Shown here piece by piece: positions 24,309-35,679 of a stretch of 64,000 bases of DNA. Every line of letters begins with the position of its first letter. The first letter of the stretch is position 1. The position numbers and the translations under genes were made by a program. The stretch comes from Epiperipatus broadwayi (lineage: Eukaryota; Onychophora; Udeonychophora; Euonychophora; Peripatidae). Below the pieces are notes generated by a model. The model worked only from the letters and a program-made list of their open reading frames with translations, made no database searches and had not been told where the DNA came from. The DNA lies in assembly GCA_028023455.1 (NCBI GenBank), contig JAQFVV010000232.1, forward strand, positions 1,430,001 to 1,494,000, read 5' to 3'.

Positions 24309-24428
24309 TATGAAAAATATATTAAATAATTACATTTTGAATTATCAAGTGTCAAACTAACTCATCCACACCTTTGAAACCATCCACTTCAGATAAATAT
24401 AGTAATGATTATTATTAATCATTTATGA
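24309..24428 (+). repeat. Repeat A, copy 3 (truncated)
   Basis: The first about 120 bp of the unit (GTCAAACTAACTCATCCACA, then GATAAATATAGTAATGAT). It meets an inverted copy (24429 on), giving a head-to-head junction. Confidence 0.7.
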
Positions 24429-24632
24429 AATGCATATTGGGAGTCATTTATTTTTTATTGTATCTTCTATTTATATGAATTTAAAAGAATATGTGGTAAT
24501 ATGGAGGTTAATTAACATATTGATAAATGTATGTGGGAAAGAGAAATGTGAATAACTCCATGTGTGTGTGTTCTTAATTTAAAAAAATCATATATATTAA
24601 TCTTTAATTGAGTTTTGAAATTTATATTTGTA
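24429..24632 (-). repeat. Repeat A, copy 4, first part
   Basis: A reverse-orientation unit running from the AAATGACTCCC-type end to the point where the Penelope-like element begins. It resumes at 28228. Confidence 0.7.
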
Positions 24633-24829
24633 TTTTTATATTGAACTATTTCCATAATCTAATATGAGTATTGAATGTCTTTAGAAAAATTTAACTTTAT
24701 TTAAATATTCTGAATACATTCAACTGTTAGTGATAGCATCATCAAACAGATTCGTATATGCACAACATTTAGAAAGGTATTATTCTCCCCTTTACTTCAA
24801 ATGATGATGGCCTTACCAGTGACAGTACT

Positions 24830-24908
24830 AGCATGGAATTTGAACTTGGACCCTTAGATTCTTAAGTATCGAATTTTAAGATAATGCTCTAACCAACCGA
24901 GTCATCCT
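24830..24908 (-). repeat. tRNA-derived segment in the element tail, copy 1
   Basis: Read on the minus strand: GGATGACTCGG, TTGGTTAGAGC (A-box-like), then AAGTTCAAATTCC (B-box match to GTTCRAATCC). The spacing allows a degenerate tRNA. The same segment follows the Penelope 3' end at 27515-27590, so it moves with the element or forms a SINE fused to it. It is not a functional tRNA gene because the stems do not pair well. Confidence 0.6.
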
Positions 24909-25005
24909 GTGAAAGGCAACAGTTAGTAGAAATTTCATATATTTATTTATGAGGTACCTCCTGATTTCTCCACTTTTTTCTAAGAGCAAAGTTGATAAGT
25001 AGTTT

Positions 25006-27270
25006 CTATACATTATGTATAGTCACAGTAGGTTGACATATGGGATTGTTTGCCATTGTCATGTGAGCAGCTTTAAATTTTTTTCTTTGTACTTTTTCTT
25101 TTCTATCCAATATTTTTATATTTTCCCAATTGAACATATGTTCATTGGCAAATACACGATCTGCTACCTGGGACATATCTGTTTTCCCTCTTCTAATCAT
25201 TAGTTTGTGTTCTTGCAAGTGTTTTTCACCAGTATATGTTCTTCCCTATTCACATGGTATTTCATAGATGCAGTTTTTTCATTTCAGCATTTCAAGTTTA
25301 GGCTTTGTATATGTTAGAATTCTTCATAGTGTGGTATGGCTCTGGAAAGCTGTTCTGCTGTTATACTGTTTGCAGATTTTTCTTAATTTGTCTGCTATTT
25401 TTGGAATGTATAGGTACACTACAGAACCAATAATTGTTTTTTGTTTTGATGGTTCTTTTTGTTTATTTAAAGTTTTAATAACAGCTGATGGGTAACCATT
25501 TTTCATAAGTTTGTTGTATATAGATCTTTTCTTGTTCCCAGTTGTTGGGTTCTGAACAAATTTCTTTTGCTCAGTTCCATAGTGTTAGTATAACTCCATG
25601 TTTAGTGTTTCTCATGTGATTGAATGTATAGGCTAGGTATTTTCCTATATGTGTGGGTTTTCGGTAAATTATAGTTTTTTGATTTGGCCATGAGGAGTCT
25701 TGTCACAAGAACATTTAAGAATGCCAATTTTTGTTTCTTTTGATTCTGTTGTGAATTTAATTCAAGGGGATATGTTGTTGATGTGTTTCCAGAAAGTTTG
25801 TAGCAGGGCTTCACCATATGGCCATAGAACAAATATATCATCTACATATCAAAGACAAACTTTAGATGGATATGGAGTAGTTTTTATGGCTGTGGTTTCA
25901 ATTTTTTCCATGTAAATATTGCTAATCAAGGATGACAATGGTGAGCCTATAGCCATTCTTTGATTTTGTTGGAAGAATTCTGTGTTATATTGAAAGTAGG
26001 TTGTTTTTATGCAGAATGTTAATAGATCCATTATACTATCAATAGTAAGAGCTGTTCTGGTTTGTAAACTATTATCACCATTTAATCTTTTCCTTACAAT
26101 AGACAATGCTTCCTCACATGGTACATTTGTGAATAAACTTTCTACATCGAAGCTTACTAGTAAGTCAATTCTTTTAATTTTTATATTTTTGATTTATTCT
26201 ACAAAGTGTCTAGAATCGCTGACAAAGGACTGTGTTGCTGTATGCCAAAGGACTTAGAACTTTGAGAAGAAATTTTGGCAAGGTGAATTTCTAGAACTAA
26301 CAATAGGTCTTAATGGAATATGGTCCTTATGGATTTTAGGTAGACAATAGAGATGAGGAATTTTGCTGAAATAAATTTTACTTTTTTCTGAGTCAGTGAA
26401 GTACTTGTGATGCTTGCTGAGTAATCCTTTGTAACTTTGTTTTCATATTGGTGTCAGTTTTTTTGCCACTTTTCTATATTGGCCTGCTGTTAGTTCTTGT
26501 ATTTTGTTGTCATAATCAGTTGTATTCATTACAACTGTTGCATTGCCTTTATGAGCAGGGAGAGTAATTATAGATTTATCTAACTTGAGTGATTTAATCC
26601 TCTGAGCGATTTAATCTTCTCACCATAGGATATGTTTGACTTCAATTTTTGTTGCTTGCCAAGTGTTCTTTTTATTTTCTAGTGTAATTCTACTATTTCT
26701 TCTAAAGGCAATTTTTGTGTGAATTCCTCGGTGACCGCCTTTTTACCTATTAAAGGGATGTTAGACAGTGTTATGGCAAAGTTTAATCCTCTTTCAAGAA
26801 CAGAAATTTCTCTATCTGTTAGATGCTTAGAATTGAGATTTGTAATAGATGAAGTTGGTATACTGCTAGGTACATTATGATTTTTGATATGTCCATATAA
26901 ATTAAGATGTTTACTTTTTGCATTCTTTTATTTTTCCATATAATGTAGAATGCGATTTTCTTACTGCTTGAGAAACTCATGAAGTTTCCATTAGTAAGTT
27001 TAATTTTTTAAATAAACATTCTACATTATTAATGGAATGTATTATTTGATACTTAGAAAACCTTTGAACATTTATTTTTTTTCTTAACAGAGCTTCACTT
27101 ATTCTCCGAGTAATTTTCTCAGCTCTCTGGGAGTGAATTGGAGGTTTTAGTTGTAAACCTTTAGGAATTATCCCTTCAGATTCACATAAGAAAGTTAAAT
27201 GATTTTTTACTTTTGCCAGCTTTAGACATAATATTTCATAATGTCTAAAGTTTGATATAGTATCAGGTCC
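25006..27270 (-). pseudogene. Penelope-like RT/GIY-YIG endonuclease pseudogene
   Basis: Fragments in order on the minus strand: an N-terminal region with KLAKVKNHLTFLCESEG and GIIPKGLQLKPPIHSQRAEK (near 27240-27120); the RT core with FCIKTTYFQYNTEFFQQNQR and MAIGSPLSSLISNIYMEKIE (near 26010-25890); the catalytic YVDD followed by IFVLWPYGEALLQTFW (about 25845-25785); and the nuclease region with CIYEIPCE, TYTGE, LQEHKLMIRRGK and VADRVFANEHMFNWENIKIL (25270-25080). The copy is broken by stops and shifts (for example a stop just before YVDD and in the GIY-YIG part). The intact YVDD and the GSPLS motif make the RT call firm. A working protein would reverse-transcribe its own RNA and nick chromatin DNA. 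Confidence 0.85.
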
Positions 27271-27309
27271 ATCTGAATACTTAGTTTTCCTGAAAGTTTG
27301 TCATGATGG

Positions 27310-28227
27310 TGTTGTAGTTGTATTTTTGTATTGGACTATTTCCATCGTCTAATATGGGTATTGAATGTCTTTAGAAAAAATTAACTTTCTTTAAATATTC
27401 CAAATAGTCAACTGTTAGTAATAGCACGTCAAATAAGTTAGTATATGCACATTTTGAGAGCTATTATTCTCCCTCTTTGTCAGGTGTTGCTGGCTGACCA
27501 GTAATAATACTAGCATGGGATTTGTATCTGGACCTTTAGTTTCTTGAGTATGACATTTTAAGATAATGCTCTAACTAACAGCCATCCTGCCAAAGCCAGT
27601 AGTCAGGGAATTTTATATACTTATCTATGAAATTTCACCTGATTTCTCTACTTTTTTCTAAGAGCAAAGTTGATTTGTGGTTTTCAGACACTAAGAGCAA
27701 AGTTGACTAGTGGTTTTCAGACATTATGTATAGTCATACTATGTTGGCTTATGAGATTGTTTGCCATTGTCATGTGAGCAGCTTCTTTAAATTTTCTTTT
27801 TTCTACCTTTCCTTCTCTATCCAATATTTTCATATTTTTCCAAATATATGTTCATTGGCACATACATGGGCTGCTATCATACACATCCGTTTTCTCTCTT
27901 CTCATCATGAGTTTGGGTTCTTGCAAGTACTTTTCAATTGGACGATTGGTCTCACCAATATATGTTCTTCCACATTCACATGGTATTTTATATATGCAGT
28001 TTTTTCATTTCAGCATTTCAAGTTTAGGCTTTGTAGATGTTAGAATACTCGTGTACTGTGATATGAATCTGAAAAGCTGTTCTGATGTACTGATTGCCTA
28101 TTTTCCTTAATTTGTCTGCTATTTTTGGAATGTATGGTTACACTATAGTACCAATAATTTTTTGTTTCGATGGTTCATTTTTTTGTCTATTTAAGGTTTT
28201 CTTAATAACAGCAGATGGATGTCTGTA
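27310..28227 (-). mobile_element. Partial Penelope-like copy upstream of element 1 (pLTR-like)
   Basis: Repeats the 3' part of element 1: GIY-YIG-region coding sequence (28200-27726), the CTAAGAGCAAAGTTGA noncoding stretch, the tRNA-like segment (27515-27590) and the following 200 bp. It contains an extra short direct duplication of CTAAGAGCAAAGTTGA (27658 and 27693). It is head-to-tail with element 1, as in pLTR organisation. Confidence 0.75.
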
Positions 28228-28348
28228 CTAGAGACAATCTCTAGTTTAGTAAATAATTATTACTAATCATTACTGTATTTAATTAAATTGAATGGTGTCA
28301 AAGGTGTGGGTTGAGTTAGGTTGACATTTGTAATTCAAAATGTAATTA
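28228..28348 (-). repeat. Repeat A, copy 4, second part
   Basis: It continues from 24632 after the Penelope pair (AGAGACAATCTCT, TAATCATTACTG, GGTGTGGGTTGAGTTAG) and is cut by the next element. Confidence 0.7.
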
Positions 28349-29419
28349 CACCTGGGTCTCGTTTTACGCGGATTTATTTAACACGATTTTGAAGTTACGC
28401 GATTTGTTTCTTCGGAAGTCGAACTCCGATAATGCGCTATTACTTTAAATAATAAATTTCGCGCACTTATGTCATATTGAAAGTAATAGCACATTATTGG
28501 AATTCAACTTTCTTAGTAATTTCAATATTTTCAGTGCTTTATAATAGTAAGATTTTATGCAATAATGAAATTAAAATCATGATTTCCACATTTTATGTAT
28601 ACCCACATTAAATTTTACAAGATTATAATGTAAATTTGTTCAAACATTGTGCATGTTAATTTTGCATTTTAAATCACATTCTGTTTTTGCTTTTTAAAAA
28701 AGAACGTAATCAATTATTAACCATTTAGTGTCCGCAAGTTTATTTTTAAAAGGTGAGTAATAGCAGTGGGCACAATTAAATTTGACAATTAAAAATTAAA
28801 ATTGATTTTTAATTGTAATTAACAATTTAAAAATTACTTAAGGCGACCTGAAATTAATGTGATGTGAAACGAAATTTGATTTTTAAACGGAATTGAAAAT
28901 TAAAAAGTTAAAGACAAAAATAAGAATTTAATTTTTAATTGTTAGATTAATTACTAATTACGTTGTCACCAGAAAACTATTAACACAACATGAGAGTGAC
29001 GTTGGCGCTAGTTGTATTTCCTCTTGTGAAGAATCTGATTTTTTACCAGTTTGCAAACGAACCTGTTTATCGGCAAGTAGCAATAATAATTAAAACGTGT
29101 ATAAAAAAATGTCAATTACTGTACTGTAAATTATGCATAAAAATATATTGTTTTGAATAAAATTAAATATTATAATTAAAAAAAGTTTGTCTTATCAATT
29201 TTTTTCAAATTTGAAATTATTTATTAGTCATATTTTATTTCTTTATTTTTTTTTTGTGCAAATTTTAAAGTAATTTTACGTTGGTGCTTTTATGCGATTT
29301 TTGAAAAATCACAGTCCGTATCCCCCCTTTTTCAAGGTAAGTTACATCTATTGTTGTGTGATTTCCTTTGCGCATGTTTTCTGAGGAACCTATCTATCGC
29401 ATAAAACGAGACCCAGGTG
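28349..29419 (+). mobile_element. Tigger/pogo-like non-autonomous element, copy 2
   Basis: Ends CACCTGGGTCTCGTTTTACG / ..AAAACGAGACCCAGGTG, flanked by TA at 28347-28348 and 29420-29421. It is about 110 bp longer than copy 1 (5412-6372), mainly through a stretch near 28770-28880. No transposase is encoded. Inserted in repeat A. Confidence 0.88.
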
Positions 29420-29439
29420 TATTCAATGTGGATAAATAT

Positions 29440-29620
29440 TTTGCATATGGGAGAGGTATATATGAGAGATGGTGACTTGGATCAACCGATGAGTGCTGGT
29501 TCAGCATGAAAAGCATCTTGGGCGTCATTTGTTTTTTACTGTATTTTTATTTATATGAATTTAAAAGAGTATGTGGTAGTATTGAGGTTAATTAATATAT
29601 TTATAACTATAGTTACTGTT
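29440..29620 (-). repeat. Repeat A, copy 5 (partial, minus)
   Basis: Carries GTGACTTGGATCAACCGATG, GAGTGCTGGTTCAGCATG and AAAGAGTATGTGGTAGTATT, the end of the A unit in reverse. The neighbouring 29621-30170 shows no gene. Confidence 0.6.
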
Positions 29621-30169
29621 TACTTAATTATATTTCAGATTTTATTCAGTACCTATTATAATCACAAGAACCAAAAAAAAAGGTTCTTAAGAATATAATA
29701 ATTGATGTTCTTTAATTAATCACATTGTCTTTGCAGTTAGTTATAAATTATATTATGTAACTTTTGCTACATAATACACAGTACAATTACACTTTCGCTC
29801 AGTGAGGACAATTGATCACCAAAACTCATTATAAAGCAAGATCATATAAAAAGTATGAGATTATAATGGTTTTCTGTGGAGAAAAATTATACTATTAATG
29901 GATTAACAAACAACTTAACTTAGGACATAGTAATTTTTTAAAAAACCCTAATGTACCATATATGCATGTGCAAACTGTGCTGTGTGTGTATTATGCAGGT
30001 ATGCACTTAAAATATGTATGTATGTAAGATAATGCAATTTAATATCTACATATATATAAAACTTAGCTTATTAAAGTAGCTGCTTTTTTTTAATAATCCA
30101 TCTATTCAATACTCATCATCATCCAATTGTCTGAGTCATCAATTGCTCATTTTAAAGATCTGTTGTTAT

Positions 30170-30690
30170 TTTTAAAATGCTTTGATCTTGGGTTTTTTTG
30201 GAGTAGGTACACCAGGTGTTGATGGCCGAGGATCTATAGAGAAAAAGGTTAAAATGAATAATTGACTTGCTTTTTTGATTTTCTTTTCATATAACATATA
30301 GGGTCTCATTCATTGACTTCAGACATTTTTAGATCTGATGGAGCTCTTCATTATCAAATTCTTAGAAAATGCTATTTACGGCTCATACAAAAACTGTTTC
30401 TTAACTTTTTGACGTGCAGGTTCTTCTCTACAGGTGTGTTGATTTTCTTCATTTTATTTTTCTTCATGCAGTTCCTTTTATTCTCTAGTTGTTAATTCTT
30501 TCATGTGTAATTGCAAAAGCTCTTCAACAATATCATCATCAATTTTTTATTGGTGTCTATCCAAAGTGTCATCAAAATGCATTAATTGTTGAAATTAATT
30601 CATCTTGAAGGTTGTAATAATTTTGATCCATAGGTTGAATTAGTGATGTTATTTGGTAGTATTAGTTGCTGCTATGAGCCCAGTTGAAGA
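30170..30690 (-). pseudogene. Tigger/Jerky-like (pogo) transposase relic, C-terminal part
   Basis: Minus-strand fragments include SLIQPMDQNYYNLQDELIS (about 30635-30580), the counterpart of the Tigger hallmark with SLIQPMDQ, then DDDIVEELLQLHMKELTTRE (about 30535-30475) and EEPARQKVKKQFLYEP, matching the acidic C-terminal region of CENP-B/Jerky-derived transposases. Frames shift between pieces and stops are frequent. A final piece (about 30239-30175) reads PRPSTPGVPTPKKPKIKAF then stop, just after a good acceptor-like tract (CCTTTTTCTCTATAG); it may be the relic's C-terminus or an unrelated terminal exon. It may be related to the non-autonomous elements at 5412 and 28349, but that is inference. 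Confidence 0.6.
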
Positions 30691-31186
30691 CATATGTAGT
30701 AAATTAAAAAATATAAATCAATATAGCTGGAAAAAAATGTTTCATTTTATTGTGTAAAGAAATGGACAGGGGATTGCTGTTGACAATTTTTTGTGTTTTT
30801 CCACAAAATTGTGAATCATTGTACTGAAAAAAACAATACGTATATTGAAGTTAAATTTTTTTAAAGTTCATATCTTCATATTATTTATGTGAAATTATTT
30901 CAAATTAAAAAATCAATGTGATTGTAAAGAGTTGTTATTTATCAACAGTATAACGATAGCCAATTTATTGAACTGCTTAATACCACAACCTAGCTGTGCA
31001 GTTAATTTCGAAAAAATAAAAATGTTGACAAATTAAAAGAAAAAATTGTCTTTAATGCATTCTGTATTTTCAAATTGTGATAAATATTTAAAGTTGTAAT
31101 TATAAATTTATTAAACGCACATTAATTACGTAAGTAATATTTACTGAGGCTATCACCTGGAGAATATGCGTGTAAACATGCGATAG
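30691..31186. other. No gene recognised
   Basis: AT-rich with no supportable feature. Confidence 0.45.
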
Positions 31187-31296
31187 CAGGGACCTCTACA
31201 GGTGTTTAATCACAAGCTTACGCTATGGAAGAAAAGAGGTTCCCCTCTTTTCTTCCATAGCGTAAGCTTGTGGTTAAACACCTGTAGAGGTCCCTG
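31187..31296. repeat. Near-perfect 110-bp palindrome (53-bp arms, 4-nt centre)
   Basis: The left arm begins CAGGGACCTCTACAGGTG and the right arm ends CACCTGTAGAGGTCCCTG. The arms differ at one position (TTAATC versus TTAACC) and meet at TTCC (31240-31243). It is GC-richer than its surroundings. A smaller pair, GCTATC/GATAGC (about 31150/31182), lies just outside. It could be a fold-back element, a hairpin RNA precursor or an inverted duplication made by template switching; nothing decides among these. Confidence 0.95.
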
Positions 31297-32469
31297 ATAA
31301 ATATTTAAATAAATTATTACTGTCAGTGCAGGTTTTAAATATAAGGCAAGGAATTGTGACACTTTATTTTGGTCTAAAATTAAGGATAAAGAAATGGAAA
31401 CTAATTAGATTGATTCTGCTTCCAATTTATTTTTAAAAAAACATTTAATTTATAACATTTCTTGGGGCTTGTTAAATTTTTAAAACAAATTTCGCTTGTT
31501 GAATGAATATTTATGGATTTTATTTTAAATGATTAATAAAGTAATTTGATTTTATTTTGATTTGCTAAATCAAACTCAAGGAATAATAGTTTAAAAGATT
31601 GTGGAATGTATTTTTTCTTCTGATATATTTTTGTTTGTATTCACAACCTTGAATTTGGGAAAAAGAAAATACCAGCAGTTTATGTATTTTTTTTTATATA
31701 ATTGTATGATAAAAGCATTATTTTAAATTTATTACAATCCTCTTCCCTCTTTCTGCATTATTTAAATTTTTGTTAATTATTATTAAACTTTATTAATTAT
31801 TTAATTTAAGAATCTTGACTCCATCCTTTCTGCTAAACTTATGGATACATACTTTTTTTTTTTATACTATTGTTTTTGAAATTCCAATAGTATTACATTA
31901 AATTCTAATAAAATTAGAAAAGAATGGCACCAAACACATAGACGTAGGATTTAAAATAATCTTGATTTAATGTTTTATATAAAATTATCACTTACGATAC
32001 ATATTTTTTCTTTCTGGTTTTTTATTTAGCCTATATTTAGCATGCACAGACTATATTTTCTTTTATTAATTGGATCAGAGTGACTTAGTTTTTTTACTAC
32101 AGATTCTTTATTTCTGCAAGATTAAAAATTTTATTTTACCCACCCTTATTTATCGAATCATATATATTAGAATCTTCTAAAAGAATTGTCAGAAATGTTC
32201 ATAATAAAATATTGTTTTGTCTATGAGGAGAAGTTCAATTTCTATTTTCTTATTTGCGTCAAATAAGTCTGCATTAACTATTTCATAAAATGGAACTTTG
32301 TTTTTTTTTCTTGTTAACAGATTTACATTTGGATTTTTAGTGAACTGTGTCATTTGCTTCTATTTCAGTTATGTAAAGTGATCACTTATGATTTTATATA
32401 TATGGGGATAGACGGTAAAGTGCAAATGTAATGTTCCTTTATTTGCAGTATATATATAAACATTACAAG
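31297..32469. other. AT-rich region, no gene
   Basis: Several short frames, none supported. It runs into the 3' noncoding end of Penelope-like element 2. Confidence 0.45.
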
Positions 32470-32552
32470 CTTAAAGCTAAACTAGTCAATATATAATTAA
32501 AATTACCCCAAATCCAAAATTCAATCAAACCAGCAAAAAATTTAATACTAAA

Positions 32553-32596
32553 ACACAACCAAAGGTTTCACTGCTACAAGCAGACTTCTCAAGTGT
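32553..32596 (-). ncRNA. Degenerate hammerhead-ribozyme-like motif, element 2
   Basis: On the minus strand: ACAC, then TTGAGA in place of CTGANGA, a CTGC-TTGTA-GCAG helix II, GAAA, an ACC-TTT-GGT helix III, then T and GTGT, which pairs with the initial ACAC as helix I. All three helices fit. The first core strand lacks one base and has a C-to-T change, so cleavage is doubtful. Hammerhead motifs in Penelope-like pLTRs are established knowledge; this assignment is my own alignment. The same sequence occurs at 42400-42443. Confidence 0.5.
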
Positions 32597-32632
32597 AAAG
32601 CTCTACAAAAACTGCATAATATATATATAATA

Positions 32633-34690
32633 TTAAACATTATCCACAAATCCATTCACTTTCCATCCACTCTTAATATTAAAAGAACTCTTAAATAAGT
32701 TAATTGCTTCAGAATAATAAATTTTCAATAATAAAGATTCTTTAATTCTTCTTTTGATTTTATTTCTCTCAAAGAAGACAACCGTAGCTTCATCAAAATT
32801 AATAGTGTGGCCTATATCTTTTTCATGGACATACAAAGCAGAACTAAGATATATATTTTTAACTCTACTTTTATGAACCTTTATTTTTTCATTTAAACTC
32901 AACCTACTCTGACCTATGTAGACCTTCTTACAAAATAAACAAGGGATAAAATATATTACACCAGGAATAGTCTTTCTATCAAAAATTTTTTTTGTATTAT
33001 TTAATAAATTATTCAATGTAACACCCCTTTTCCAAGCAATTTTCTTATTTCCAAACAATTTACTATTTCTACATACAATTTTATAAGAAGACAATTTAAA
33101 TGGCAAAGAAATAAAATCATATTTTTCTCTATCCTTTACATCCTTACAAATATTACTATTAAATAAAATACTTTTAACAAATTTATCAGAGTAACCAACC
33201 CTCAAGTAATCTTTATAAAATTGACATTTCTGAAACAAAGCTATCCCACTAGAATTATTTAATTTATTATTCCTATGACAATAAATCCTTAAAGCAGCTA
33301 CTTTATGAGATACAGATTGATAGCTATCAGGTTTAATTATAGATCTTAATTCTCTACTTTTAACAAAATGACTGCATAGTAAACAATTAGTCTCTACATT
33401 TCTAATCACCAAAAGATCTAAAAATTTTAACTTACCAAAATCTAACCTCCTCTTTGTCTAACACATATTTTATAGAAGGATCAAAACAATTAAACTCATT
33501 TACAAATTCCTTCAATTTATCATTCTCAACTACAAATAAACAATCAACATATCTGACAAATAACTTTACATATAAACAATTCTTTTTAATAATAATTTCC
33601 GCTTCCATATAATTAATATAAACAACATACTAAAGGAGAAATAATATAACCTATTATCCACCCTTCCTTAATCTTATAAAAATTACCTTTATAAGTAAAA
33701 TACATAGAATCTTCCAATAATAAAAGCAAATCTTTAATTACCTTAATTTTATTTTTTGATAAAGAACCTTTCTTAATCAACACAGACATAAGAACATCAA
33801 TACTGCTTAACCTATTAACAGACTGATACATATTTTCAATATCTAAACTGCCAAATACCCTACCCCCAATTTCCATTTTAAAATTATTAATCTTATCAAA
33901 AGCCTCAAAAGAAGAAGAAACTAATGACCAAAATCAACAAATTGTTTTAAAAAATTATTCAAGAATCTAGAAATACCCTCTACAACACTACCTGTAAAAT
34001 CAAAAATAAATCTTAAAGGAAAACCATCTTTATGAGTCTTAATATTCACAAACATCTTAGCTGATATGAAATCATTTGGATAACATTTTAAATAATCTAC
34101 TCTATTAAAATTTTTTAAATTAACCATTTTCTTCATAATATCTATCAACTTTCTTTTAATCAAATTACCTGGATCTTTATCTAAAAACATATATTTACCA
34201 TTATTTAATTCTCTATCCATTTTCTCTTTGAATTCATCTTCTTTCATAATGACAAACCTACCAGCTTTGTCTTCACGAGAAATGATCACACCATTAGCAA
34301 TTAACCTATTCTTAAGATGTCTAACCTCAGCAGGATTAACCACAAATTTTTTTTGTTCCTTTTTAAACTTTTATTCAAAACCAATTGAATACCAATTTTC
34401 TGCTCATCACTTAAATTACTAGATTCAATAGACGAAATTGTATCAAAAACTATATTTTTTGAATGAAATGGAACAAAATTAGGGCCTTTACCAAGAATAT
34501 CTAATTCTCTATCATTTAACTTAATATCAGAAAGATTAACAGCTCTGTCATCAGAAGTATTATTCTCATAGCCCTTATCACTACAGTAAATTTTATTAAC
34601 TTTCCCAAACAACCACTTTAATTTTCTTTCATATTTTTTACAATAGAAATTTGACCTATTCTGTCTAAATTGCCTCATGAAAAAAATCAA
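32633..34690 (-). pseudogene. Penelope-like RT/GIY-YIG protein, broken
   Basis: Four frames in order: 34690-34301 (N-terminal, with LGKGPNFVPFHSKN), 34343-33921 (RT start: NRLIANGVIISREDKAGRFV, KTHKDGFPLRFIFDFTGS), 33876-33613 (GSLDIENMYQSV, YKIKEGWIIGYIISPLVCCL, the usual MGSPxS motif being altered) and 33412-32633 (linker, then GVIYFIPC and CKKVYIGQ of GIY-YIG nuclease, ending GWKVNGFVDNV). Between the last two, RYVDCLFVVE replaces the catalytic YVDD, so one Asp is lost. Frameshifts near 34320 and 33420-33600 and the altered RT core show it is inactive. Its C-terminal frame is long (259 aa) and clean, suggesting fairly recent activity of the family. Confidence 0.85.
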
Positions 34691-34732
34691 AATTGAATAA
34701 TTAAAATCTTGCCTCCTGTCTAAGTAATATCT

Positions 34733-35195
34733 ATGTATGTAGAAATAGTAAATTGTTTGGAAATAAGAAAATTGCTTGGAAAAAGGGTGTTACATTGAAT
34801 AATTTGTTAAATAATACAAAATAAATTTTTGATAGAAAGGCTTCCTGGTGTAGTATATTTTGTCCCTTGTTTATTTTGTAAGAAGGTCTACATAGGTCAG
34901 AGTAGTATGAGTTTAAATGAAAGAATAAAGGTTCATAAAAGTAGAGTTAAAAATAGATATCTTAGTTCTGCTTTGTATGTCCATGAAAAAGATACACGCC
35001 ACACTATTAATTTTGATGAAGCTAAGGTTGTCTTTGACAGAAATGAAATCAAAAGAAGAATTAAAAAATCGTTATTATTGAAAATTTATTATTCTGAAGC
35101 AATTTAACTTATTTAAGAGTTCTTTTAATATAAGGGTGGATGGGAAGTGAATGGATTTGTGGGTAATGTTTAATATTATATATATATATATATAT
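34733..35195 (+). mobile_element. Penelope-like element 3, 3' fragment, first part
   Basis: A plus-strand copy of the end of element 2: CRNSKLFGNKKIAWKRGVTL (near 34739), then GVVYFVPC, CKKVYIGQ, KVHKSRVKNRYLSSALYVHE and IKRRIKKSLLLKIYYSEAI, with a frameshift just after IYYSEAI near 35105 and a stop near 34824. It runs into an (AT)n tract at 35172-35195, where LTR units are inserted. The remaining tail continues at 42361. Confidence 0.82.
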
Positions 35196-35679
35196 TGTAA
35201 CCGGACCCGCATACAACCCTTTTATTACGTCAGTTGTAACAATTTTCTGATGAGCATGCTGTAGGAAGGAACTATCAATTGACATTCCTAATGCAGATGT
35301 TAATGCCTCCTACAACAATATTTCCTGCTCATCAGAGGATGTAGTACCATAGAGACTGTGAACATCTAAACATTTATATGTTTGGTTTTCCAAACAGTGC
35401 CATTAGAGTTCCGTCTTACTACAACCTGACTGGCCTAGGTCTAGTTATGTCAGACGTAGCTCAGTAAGCATGAGATTCTCATGAACCAGTGCTATAATTG
35501 GTGAGTGATGCAATAAAATAAAACAAAATTGGATAACTGGATAACCAATTTAATTTTTAGTAACAAAAAAAATTTATTAAATAATAATTAATTTGCAATT
35601 TCAAACGAAATTCATTTCTATCCACATGATAACTCATTTTTATTTTACTTATAAAAAAGTTAGAAGCAGTTCCTTTTTT

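Larger units (their letters stand above)
24633..27309 (-). mobile_element. Penelope-like element 1, near full length, decayed
   Basis: Minus-strand element with N-terminal, reverse transcriptase and GIY-YIG nuclease regions in the usual Penelope-like order, then a 3' tail with a tRNA-like segment. It is preceded head to tail by a 3'-terminal partial copy (27310-28227), an arrangement typical of Penelope-like elements (pLTR). It is inserted in repeat A copy 4. Exact ends and target duplication could not be fixed. Confidence 0.8.
32470..34732 (-). mobile_element. Penelope-like element 2 (second family)
   Basis: Minus-strand element of a different, less decayed Penelope-like family from element 1. 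The coding part (34690-32633) is followed by an (AT)n tract and a 3' tail containing a hammerhead-like fold. Its 5' end abuts a 3'-terminal fragment of the same family in opposite orientation (34733 on), the inverted partial arrangement known for Penelope-like elements. Confidence 0.82.

Noticed and set aside
25015-25203. Plus-strand frames over the Penelope GIY-YIG region
   Set aside because: They are shadows of the minus-strand Penelope coding sequence.
35247-35335. CTGATGAG suggested a hammerhead core
   Set aside because: No GAAA at the right distance and no helix II. The sequence is instead an imperfect inverted repeat of about 90 bp near the end of unit G.
35452-35480. GTAGCTCAGTAAGCATGAGA looked like a tRNA D-arm/A box
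   Set aside because: No B box follows at tRNA distance and the stems do not form.
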